Of a stretch of 64,000 bases of DNA, positions 25,601 through 37,600 are shown in pieces. Within the stretch, counting starts at the first letter, position 1. Every line of letters begins with the position of its first letter. The stretch is from contig NC_092642.1 of assembly GCF_039555335.1 (NCBI RefSeq), positions 18,505,208 to 18,569,207 of the forward strand. Direction: 5' to 3'. The translations under genes and the position numbers were made by a program. The DNA is from Amphiura filiformis (taxonomy: Eukaryota > Echinodermata > Ophiuroidea > Amphilepidida > Amphiuridae). The notes below the pieces were generated by a model, which searched no databases, was not told the DNA's origin, and saw only the letters and a program-made list of their open reading frames with translations.

Positions 25601-28600
25601 CCATTGCCACACACACAAAATGGTCATTTTAAAACTGCAGCCAACGAGCTAATAGTTGAGACTTAGGACTGATATTTGATTTTCTTACAGGAAACATTCA
25701 TATTGTCCCACTGCATTAATTTTATTCCTAAGTCTCGATGTTTTCAATGTTAAATAATAGGATGAAAACATCAGATATTTTCACACAATCCCAATGCAAA
25801 GTATGGTCAACTTGCCACATGTGTACAAAAACCAGACATACCAAGGTCAGAAACCCCATTGGGCCATGGGAATGTCTTTAAACATCCTCTGCGTTGTGAT
25901 TGTGTGTGACTGAACCATTCCTTCACATAGGATACACTCAGAAATCATTGTTCCGTGTGATCCCTCACGACATCATATGCAGTGGGCAATGTAAACCTCC
26001 ATGTGTATGTGTCCAGTGTTTCTAACACGTGTGTATCGTCCAACTAGTACGTTGGGATGCACATGGCATGATATGCAGTTTTAAAAAATGGAAATTTGTC
26101 TGAGTTGCTATAAAGAATAAGTCTACAAATTTCATTAAACCACTTTTCCCCTGATGCACATGGCATGATATGCAGATGTTAATTATTCAAGTAACCCATT
26201 TCGTTTATTTTAATTTTACCTGTCCAGGAATTATTCCAAGAGAATTCTGAGTTGCAGGTACGTTTTGATCTTCTGGACTGTCACGTCGGTATATGTTCAC
26301 CTCGAGTCATGGAGCTGTTTGTTGATAACTTTGACTACCAAACGCAGGATGATTTTATCAGAGGAGTGCTAGTCAATGAGGAGGTAGGTAAACAAATTGT
26401 GAAACAATCCTATAATTATTGATGCAAAATTATTATTGGATGATTTGTTTTGTACATCAATTCAGACTTGTCATGACTCGAAAATCAAATCTCAGAAATG
26501 AAATCTCGACTCGGATATTCAAATTCTCTATGCAGTAACTGCACAGTGACAAATGATATTGCTAGAAATGATTTGAATCGACCATGAAGTGACTTGACTC
26601 ACTATAACTTCACCTTTGTGATAGTTGTACGCAAGAGATGCAGATACTTTGTCAACCACAATACTGGGATTACTGTCAACACTGGAGGACCAGTTTATAC
26701 TATGATCAGCTCGTAATAGGCGAGAATTATTTGGTTTTTGTTTGTAACTGCACAAGTCCAAAAAGTACCAACTTACGCTTGCGTAAATTCACAAAAGCAC
26801 ACATCAGTCATGCAAAACCCAGCTTGCGTAGGTGCTGCGCCCAGCTGAGTGTAAGCCATTCTGTATCAATCCACGATGTTATGAGTCCCCCCCCCCTCCT
26901 ATTACGAGCTGACCAGAGTATAGGGTTCTGCTTCACAAAAAATTACTAGAATACAAAGATGTTGCATGTGTATTTGTAATTTTCCCGCCAAATAGTTACC
27001 AGGTGTTGCGAGCTGTGATGCAGGAATGATATAAGTAATTGGGATTTATAGCAATAGACTATCAACAATTACAGCGTAACATACTGCTAATTTCATGATG
27101 GCTTTCTTTGATATGATGGGTAAAGCTTAGTGAAATTTACACAGTCTGTTGACAGTCTGACATTACAAGACTTTGCTAGCTGATTGAGCTTTTTCATTGT
27201 ACATAACCAGATTGAAGGCAACATGCTACACATTCACATCTTGGATAAAGGATATGCAGCCCGTTCTTCCAATTTACCTATGTATGATGCTGTAAGGTGA
27301 GAACACTTGCATGATGGTAACTTTTAAATACAAATAAATAAATAAAATGTTGGTTGAGTAACAGAAAATAAACACACAATATTCCTATACAAAAGAAAGG
27401 AAAGAGAATGGCTAAGAAATGGGTTGTGCTATTAAACTAAACCAATTATAACAGACAAATATTCTGATCATTTTGAAATCTGGAAGGCAAAGAAGGTAAG
27501 TTTCATTCAGTTGGTTGGCATGATGTCACTCGCAATAAATCGCATTGGTTGTTTTTGGTGTGATTTGGTTGTTCCGTCTCGCACCCTCTGACAAAAAGGG
27601 GATGCTTGCTCCCAATGGGGGAAGTCACAAAATATGCCATAAAATAAATACCTCTTACTGAAACAATTCCAAAAGTTTGTATTTTTGAATGAGGGAAATC
27701 AACTTCAAATTGATATTTTCTATACAGAGAAAACTGACTGAACTGAAAGGCCCTGTACAAACCAAGAGGGATTTTGTGAGAGTGTCTCCTTTGACAGACA
27801 TGAGAAATTGGTTAATCATTTGTAGTTTTAAAAAAATCATTTGTGACTTGACCACTACATGTGTGTGAAAAAATGGGAGTTCAAACCTTTTCAATATTGA
27901 TTTTAGGCTTGGACAATATGTGAAATTAATGCTTTCTTATAATGGGCTTATTTATTTGAAAGCCACATGACACCCGCTATAGAGGCCGTCAGCCTTTCGT
28001 CATCTTGTGGGTACAAACGATCTGCGTGTTCATGCATCGGACACAGCGCGCAGGGCGCAGCTTGCCACGCAGCTGTTATCACGCATCGATGCGGTGATTT
28101 TGCTGTTCACGCATGGAGATTGAACGGCCGTCGCAGTGTGTACCCACAAGATGGCAGCATATGACGTCACGCTGACGGCCTCTATTGAGGAAAATTTTGA
28201 AATTCCAAGCAAATTCCATACTTTAAATAATTCCAGATCCAGCCATTTTCATCAATAAATAAAAAATGAAAGAAGTGTGGAAGATTTCAGAATTCCAAAC
28301 ATAATTGTCTTATTTCAGGTCAAATTGTGTAAAATTTATCTAGATTTTATCAATTTCAACCATTTTCTACTGGAATTCAACATAAAACTAGCAAAAATGT
28401 CTGTTTGGATTGAAGTAGAATTGAGATGACAGTGAAATCTTTCACATTGTGTGTGTGTATTTTAAATGGAATAGCTCAATGCTATTTTATCATAAGAACA
28501 TTGACTAAATGTAAAAAAATATATATTAAAGGAAGTGTCCGCAACACAACATTATGTTTATATGTAGAAAAATAATTTCAAGCATTCACATGGTTTTAAA

Positions 28601-31600
28601 AACAAAGTATATTTTAAAACAGCCATCCTCAAAATCCCTACAGAGCAATGAGATAATTCAATGAACGTGACGGAGCACAAATAACCATGGCGTGCTCTAG
28701 AAAATTTCGGTTTTGAATATCCAGACAACTTTTAAATAAAACCATGTGATTTGTGCTTGATAATTATTTTTCTAGTGATTGTTACTTTGTAGATTTCCAT
28801 ACAGACGGCACAACATCTACCTCATACAGACGGCACAACATCTACCTCTCAAAAGACATCACGTTAGAAAGGTACTAATTAATTAATTTTGTTTTAATCT
28901 GTTGCACAGAATACACAAATCTTGGTATCAGTACCAGAGCTAAACACAAATTACAGATCACCCAAAACAAAATAGTCCGCTTTATTCTAAATTTGTCTCC
29001 CAGGACCCACATTGATCAGTTGACTCGTAACTCCATTAAACTTCTAAATTCTCAGGACCGTGCTAAACAATTAAGGCTTAACCATGTATTCAACATCTTC
29101 AATGATACTGGTGCACCATACCTCAGAAACAACTTCATTAGAACCTCAAGTGCTCATACCCATCGTACCAGATCTAGTAATTTTAATTTCTTTGTGCCCA
29201 GAGTCAAAGGCATTGCCAACAAGTCCTTCTACTATAATGCCATCTTAGATTGGAATGACTTGCCGCCTCAAATTCAGTCCATAAGCAACAGGATGGCTTT
29301 CAAAAAGGCTGTCAAAAAACACCTGGCTGATAGTGCTTTGAAGCAGGAATCTGCAGAATTTATACGTATGTAGGCTTATGTCCAAATGTCTCTTTTTTTC
29401 TATTTTCCTCCACGTCCCCAGCCATTTTTTGTTTTGGGACCCATTGGAAATAAGCCTGCATACGTAGCCAGGCTTTTATGGGCTATCCTTGCCTTGCAAC
29501 TTTTGGTGTTGTGGCGTGTATGCCGTTCTAATCTGGGATGGCATTTTGTGGTTTGTGCACATTTTATTATTGTTGTTAAATTTTGATGCTTTGTACTTGA
29601 TGTCTTACCATTTTTCTGTATTTTTGTATATGTTGCAAAGCTAAATAAAAACTAAACTAAACTAAATCTTTGCAAGAAGGGATAAAAGTTATGTGATATA
29701 GTGAGAATGTGTTACCCATTTTGATTCATCAAACCATTAGTTAAAGACCTCAAACATTCATTGCTAGTGAACTTGTATTTTTAATGTATCCTTACCAGTT
29801 CTGATAGGTAAAAACTAGCTTGGCAGTCATGGAGTTACATGTATGAAGCAGAGTCTGACTTATGAGGATGTGATGATTAGAGGCATAAACAGCTCAAGAG
29901 TTCTGACAGAATGAAAGCCCAATACATTTGTAACTGAGAATTTGGTCCGAATTAGAGGGGAAATAGCATCCAAAAATTTAATAAAAATATCTATTTTTCT
30001 GTTGCAATTTTACATGAAATAGTTTTCAATTGTGGTAATCCTCCCCTCCAGTTATGTCCATGTGAATTGCATTTATATCAGGTGATAATATCTCCATGTG
30101 TCATTGTTGTGTTTTTTTCAGTGGGAGTAAGCTAGAAGAAGATGTTGTCATAGGACAAGGTACACTCATAGGCAACAATACAATCATTTCACATTCAGTC
30201 ATAGGAAACAACTGTAAGATTGGTAAGTGTACAAAATATAAAATTGAAAGCAATGTTGAAATTGTGATGAACAAAGAGGCTATAAAGCGGTTTAGACTGC
30301 CAATAATACATCCATGAGCAGAAATGGGTTTTGCTAATAACATACAACTGGATAAAAAAGTGTGTGGTTCTTTTTATTTGATTTGAGTTGTCATGCAGAA
30401 TTTGTTCCCACAAATAACACAAATTTGAAGTACACAGATTGAAGTAAAATTTCAAATGCAGTCATCTGTTACCAACACAGAATTCCGAGGGAAACCGAAT
30501 ACCCTAATTTTTGCTCCATGCCTGTATCAAGATGAAGGTCGAGTCCTGGTTCTCTGTCTCTAATTCTGTGGTTACCAAAGACATATTCAGGAATTTTCAC
30601 CTAATTGAGTAAACCTTCATACCTTTTCTCTTATTTGATTTTGACCAACAATGAAATGGACAAATTACACAACAGTACTCGGATCAGGTTGTATCTTTTT
30701 TTTTTTTTTGCAGGTGAAAATGTGGTATTAGAGAATGTGTATGTATGGAATAATGTTACAATAGATTCTAATTGCAAGGTCAAGTGGGCTATGTTATGTG
30801 ATGGAGTTCACCTTAGTAGTGGAGTTACAGTAGAATCAGGGTCTATACTCTCATTTGGGTAAGTAACTTTAATTGTAAGATACATCAGCGTATATACTTT
30901 GAACGCACTTGTCTCTGATTGGCTGCTAAGGCCATGGTAGTAAAAATGTACAACTTGTTAGCTACTAAATTTGTAACATCCATATTTGCTGCTTTTAGTA
31001 TAAGTGACTTCTACTGATTTAACAATTGATGCATTATACAGAGATGTGTTTGTTTACAATTGTGTGTGAAGGACTATTTATAAAGTTTTGTGAGGATTCG
31101 AATGAATTGTCACTGAAATAACAAGTTTCTGAATTTAGTGATACAAAAATTAAATTGATTGCAACCCATTTAAATTGATATTATGATAATGAGGTAAAAT
31201 TAGTAGTAATTCTAACCTTAGTATTACCTGAGGTTGTAGGAGTGCCTTAAATCTGCAAACAGTTGTTCACACATTCAGTTTACTTCCTTCATGTTCACAA
31301 GCATCACTTGCTTTTAATTTGCAGGAGAGCTAGGATGTTCAGTCGAGTTGTTATTTGGCGTAATTTTAATTACGAATAATTGTAATTCAACAACGCATCA
31401 CTTACCGATGGAAGTCAAAACTTGTGAACAATATTCCAAAATTATGTGCAGCGGAGCGGTATATGGCAAGGTAGTGTGAAGGTAAATTTATTGAAAATAT
31501 TTTACTAAATCCTCTGCATTATTTTTGCATTGCTCCTTTACAGGTGAAAATAGGGTGTAATGTATCTTTACCAGCGGAAACTTTCTTGACAAGCAAACCA

Positions 31601-34600
31601 ATACCATCCAGTGCAGATGATGATGAGGACGATGAAGCAAGTAGGGGTATTGATCGAAATGTTGTTGGAGAAGATGGATTAGGGGTATGTTTGGACACCA
31701 CCTGTACCTGAGGATGATGAGGAGCTGGATCTTTGTCAACAGGTATTAGGTAGGTCTGATATTATTTTTAAACTTATTAATAGTTACGTCACAAGAATTG
31801 GAACTGACTCATGGCAAGATTCAGTCACATAATGTAATCCACATTGTAGCTTGCCCTTCATAATTATCAAAATAATGCAGTATGCAGTTCTCAGACTAAG
31901 CAGTTTAGAGTTTTTCTGAGAGCACAACTGCATCATTTTGATGTGGCAAGATGCAATAAGCCCAATCGGCATTGGAAGTTTGCAATGCATTGTGGGACAG
32001 TTTTTGCAGTTTTAGGACACTTTGTCCTTTGACCTATCGGGAAAATTGCTGTAATTATTAATAATTTATTTATTATTGTCATAATGTTATCATTAAAAAT
32101 ATTTAAATAATTAATTCATTTAATAATAATGTTTTTTAAGTTTGTTTTTATTCTAGTAACAAGTTTTAAATTATATTTTGTACGCACAAAACCCGAATTT
32201 TCCAGATAGGTCAAAGGGCAAAGTGTCCTAAAAAAAACCGGAAGTTACAATAGCGATTTGGCTTATTAAAGTTAGTTTGGTTTGGGCAACTGTTTAGGCA
32301 AGGGTAGCATACAATTGTCCGTAATGTGTTACGTACCAACTGAATTAAACAACATAACATAGCCTTAGAACGGTGCATATTATGATAATCTCATTTTTGA
32401 TTGGTTAAGAGCCTAAATTTATCGTTTTGTCTGTTGAATTTGAAAAGAAAAGTAACTATTTGTAAACTTTTATCAGGAATGGGATTTTATTTAAATATAT
32501 ATAAATGTTTTCACTGCCCTTCCAATTGTCAAACGTAGAAAAATTACAATTTTCTAGCAGCTATTTTTTCCAATTAGTGAGTGCAGTCACACTCGTAGGA
32601 AGTGGTATCCAACTTCCTTCTCAGTATTGTTAAAACCTTAGATTAATAAATACACAGATTGGAATTTTCCATGCCTGTGCCCTCTAAGCGTATTCAAATT
32701 CAGCTGACGCCTGTGCAGCGTTCAGACCTGGCAACATGGCGCAAAGTTTCTTTTGTGTATGCTCGCGCTATTTGCACTATTTTTGAGTTTGCTCACACAG
32801 TACCTGGGTTAGCATCAATCCCCATGGGCAACATGCCAAGTTTCCAAGGTATGGTTAAAACATTACAGTGTCACAAATTGATGAATAATGGGCTCTTGTT
32901 TGAGTGTAAAATGTAATTTAATATCATGACCTGTGAATGAACTTTCAGGGCTGACAATAACATCGCCAGAAATGGAAGAAGAAAGTAGCAGTGAAGATGA
33001 ATCAGATGAGTTTGAAGAGGCAGAGGAAGATATACCCCAACGAGGAGCAACACCACCACCAAATGATGTCATATGTAAGTTACCATTTGGAGATATACAA
33101 TATACAGTAAACATGCCCTTTTTCGCAAGGCGAAGTCTTCTCAATCACAAACTGATTGGGCTGCAAGGCGAAGTCTTCTCAATCACAAACTGATTGGGCT
33201 GCATTTAAAAAAACTCGTAACAGGGTATCCAATGGTATAAAAGCTGCTTACAGTAACTACCTTCATTCTCTCCTCACTGCTGACGACAGTAAAAACGCTT
33301 TTGGTCTTTTTGTTCGTGGTCGCAAAAAAGAACCTGATGTTAAATCATTTGTTGTCAACGGCAAACTGTGCTCTGACCCGGCCCTTATTGCTGACAATTT
33401 TAACCAAACTTTTGCTAGTTACTTTACTGCCCCCACCTCTCCAGCCTTTGATATCACATCTCCCTTATTACCTGTGACCCCCTTATGCTCCCTCCAAATA
33501 ACCATAGACCAAGTTATACACCGCATCAAAAACTTAAAACTGATGGTGCTGTTGGTCCCGATGGTTTGTCAGCGAGGATGCTTAAGCTCTGCATGTACCA
33601 GGTTGCTCCAATTCTCACAAAATTATTTAATCTTTCTCTTAGTTCTGGTCACCTTCCTAGCGGCTGGAAACAAGCCAATATTGTCCCTGTTTATAAAAAG
33701 GGGACCGCTCAAATGTTGCCAATTACAGGCCCATCGCTCTGACTAGTATTGTCTGTAAAATGCTTGAAAGCATCGTGGCTGACAACCTTCGTGTCCATCT
33801 AGGTAACAACAATCTCTTATCATTAAGTCAACATGGCTTTAAGCCTGGTTTATCATGCTGTACACTATTACTTGATAAAACAAATGAACTCTTGGAATTA
33901 ATGGACAGTAAATCTACTCAAGTTGACCTCATTTCTCTAGACTACAGCAAAGCATTTGACTGTATATCACATAACATTCTGATTTCTAAACTTGAAAAAA
34001 CTTATGGTATCAGAGGTCAACTGCTTGCCTGGATCAGTTCCTTTGTCTTAGGTCGTGTTCAGAGGGTTACTTTTAGAGGGCAGAGTGCTGATTGGGTCTC
34101 GGTCCTTTCTGGAATTCCTCAGGGCTCTGTTCTTGGCCCCTGCTCTTCACCATTTATGCCAATGATCTAGGCCAGCACTTGACCTCTGGTATCGGGCAAT
34201 TTGCTGATGATACATTTCTTTATCGTGCTATTTACAATGCTAATGATGTAAGGGATTTACAAATGGATCTTGACAAGCTTTCAGTATGGTCATCTCGTAA
34301 TTCACTTCAATTGAATCCTACCAAATGTAATTTTATATCTATCACTCGTAAACGTACTTTATATCTATGAGTGTACAGTATTAACAACATCAATCTTGAT
34401 CAGGTAAATAATCTTCCCTCTTGGGTGTCATCATCTCAGATAAGCTTAATTGGGATGCTCATGTTAAGGATGTTATAGCAAGAAGCAACAAACTTCTTGG
34501 TTTTATTCGCCATGTGGCCGGAGAATCTCCCCCAGAGGTTCTCCTCCAATTATATCGGACCATGGTCTTGCCCATCCTCGATTATTGCTCCCCTGTCTGG

Positions 34601-37600
34601 ATGCCCCACACAAAGCGTCTCACAAATGCTCTTGCACGCGTCAAAGGACCGCCACCAGGGCTATTCTCCATCAGAAGCGTCGCGAGGAGGAGTACAATGT
34701 TCGCTTAGGCGCGTCTTGACCTCAGTTATTTGTCCCAAAGACGTGAATACATGTCCATTTCACTTGTTTCCAAATGCCTCCTCAATGTTGACTGCTGCAA
34801 TGCTATGCCTGCTTTAAATAAAATCCGTTCAAATAGTAGGCATCCCGATCACCTTATTTTTCACCATCTCAAAGCCAAAACTGATGCTTTTCTTTATCAT
34901 TCCATCCAACGCTTCCCAAAAAAATGGTCTGACCTCCCCCGTCTCATCACTGATATTTATTTGTGCAATAGCTTTAACTGCTTCAAATCCCACTTGAGAG
35001 ACTACTTTCAGTCCATTCAAGAAATTTAATCCTTGGTGCCATCTATGTTTTGTTGTGGTGATAGGGTGGGAGGGGGGGCATTATCTCATTATGTTGTGGT
35101 GTGTTTTTTTTCCTGCTTGGCTAAGTGCAATATATTGTGTCTCTTGTATCTTGGGGCTTCATGCTTCTAGTTTTAACATAGTGCTGTTTTTAAAAAATGT
35201 TTGTACTTTTAATGTGTTAATAATCTTTGTAATTTTTATGTGTATTTATAGTGCAATACTTTGTTTATTTTCATGACCAGCTTGCAAGGGTGGGGTCGGC
35301 TCATCTTTTAGATGTCAGTGCTTTATTTGCCACTTTTGTTGGGCCCTGGCAGCCCTTGCTTGCTGGTCTAATTTTGCTGTATATTTTTGTTGAAATGCCT
35401 AATGAATAATAATAATAAAAAAATAAAAATATTGGATACCTGCTTGCTTAATTTTATTGGTATTCTTGAATGACAATGTTCATCATATGACAAACCCAAG
35501 TCATTCATGTAGCTGTACTGTATCCCTGTAATTGATTTCATTATGTTACATAAATAAGGTTGAGCCCTGTGGGGCAATTTTACTTCTACCCAGGTCCGAC
35601 GATTCCCTATGATACTAGGGGAAATGTTAATTTTTGTCGCCTCATCCCAACTTGACCCAATTTTGTGTGGACCGAGGTTGACAGACATGCTTGGACTGCA
35701 ATCTGACACAATCAGATATTGTTATTCATCTATGACTCCCAAAAATTGCTTTTTATACTTTCAAAATTATGTTTAGGTGTACAATTAAATAATAATAATA
35801 AAAGAGATTTATATGGCACATCGAGACTTCTGCATGATACGCTTTACAGAGCACACATACATAAAAGTAAAAACTAAATGTTACAAAAATCCTTAAAGAA
35901 TACACCTTAAAATACAAACAACATAATTAGGCTACACCAAACATCCCTCACAAGGAATGGAGAACATATAAGAATGAGCAGAGGGTCCCAAACCAAGTGA
36001 AAGATGCATGGTAAATACCAGATCCTACAGATCTGATTCTTTGGTTCGCCTTATGTTCGGTTGTGATTTCAGTGCTTTTTCACAGTTGCACTGCAAGTGT
36101 GCCGACAACCTTGGTGTACGCATTGCACAGTTAACTTTATGTGTATGATTTGATACTGCAACCGCAGCAAAATATGCACCTACGTCACTACCAAACTTGA
36201 GGCAAACCATTGTATATCACTGGTAGTTACACCTTTGTGCACAATGCAATGTGGTTGGCATGAGGGCAGGCTTGGGCCTATTCATTATGAATGATAACTA
36301 ATTCCCCACTTGAGAGATATCACTGTCCTTATTGGGCTATTTCAGTTGAAATACATCCCTTATGGAAGACTTGGCCTTGACAGGCAGTGTGAATTTCAAG
36401 TAGGGTTACCTGAATAGGCGACAGAATCTACACCACCTGTGTGAGAGATAAAGCCATGTTTTCCAAAGGGGTGGATGGATTTCAACTGGAATAGCCCATT
36501 GCAAGGATCTGGATGAGATACTGTAGCCAAACCAACTTATATCAATAGCCATAATTTGCAGTAATAGTGGAGAAAAACTTATCAGTTGCAATGCTTCAGC
36601 AAAACAAAAATAAATAAAATTTTATCAAATAAGCAACCATTGGCTGCAGATGAGGATGTTGTGTCAAGATGCTATGGTGTCAATGACATACCATATTTAC
36701 AATTTTAAGTTTGAACTCGATGGTGAGCACCATCTTTATTGAAAATTCTGCATTAATTGAATAGATTTTTATTACTTCCGTTAGATGATACACTGAAATT
36801 ACCCTTCTGTTCACAGTATTTTACAATGAAGTTGTGGAGACATTACAGCGGGCCTCGGAGGAGAATGTCAACTTGGAGAACCTGGTGTTAGAAATCAACT
36901 CATCTAAGTTTGCCTACAATATTTCAATGAGAGAACTTAACTATCATGTCTTCAAAGGTATACTGGAGATGCCACACATGAGGGCAAAACCACAGGTGTT
37001 GTCAGCGCAGCAGTTACTACTAGAACTGAAGAAGGTAACTATTATTTGTCAAATGTTTTTGTATAATCTTTGCAAGGTTCCTTTTAAGTGTTATCCATCA
37101 CATATACAAGCATGTGCATAGGATCTTGTGCAAAATAATATATGCTGGACAGGTAGCCTCTGGCAGGGACAGGCAAAGAGTAATAAAGGTCACTTTCAAA
37201 GTGGCTAAACCTTTAAGCTCTCCAAAAAGCAACACAAAAAGTAGAGATGATAACACCAAAGGAGGCAGGATTCCACCTGCATGAACTGGGGTCAGGTTAT
37301 AAAGCCTGTCAGATGATCTACCGTATATTAGTCTACCTGAATGTCACTATAATCCAGCCTGATAAAAGGATTGCTACGCCATTAAAATTTTTTTTTAATT
37401 CTAGACAATTTGCTCAAAAGTACTACTATAAAATAATAAACTGGCAATAATTAAAATAAACTTATATTTTCCTGTTTCATTTGCTTCGCAGCTTTTGACC
37501 AAAATTGTTATTTTACTACGGAATTATTACAAGAGTGGAGAGTCACAACTGGATTGCCTTACATCATTAGAGGTATGTATCACTAGGCTTTTTGTACTGC

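Noticed and set aside
27400..27450. KKWVV reading as the missing EIF2B5 W-x-Y-P exon
   Set aside because: No Tyr-Pro, a stop follows soon after, and no acceptor gives the right phase.
28687..28735. EYPDNF reading as the missing EIF2B5 exon
   Set aside because: It lies in a foldback repeat loop, lacks the Trp in the right place, and has no donor.
33156..33746. LINE frames as host exons after EIF2B5 exon 11
   Set aside because: Reverse-transcriptase motifs and the A-rich tail show a retrotransposon inserted in the intron.
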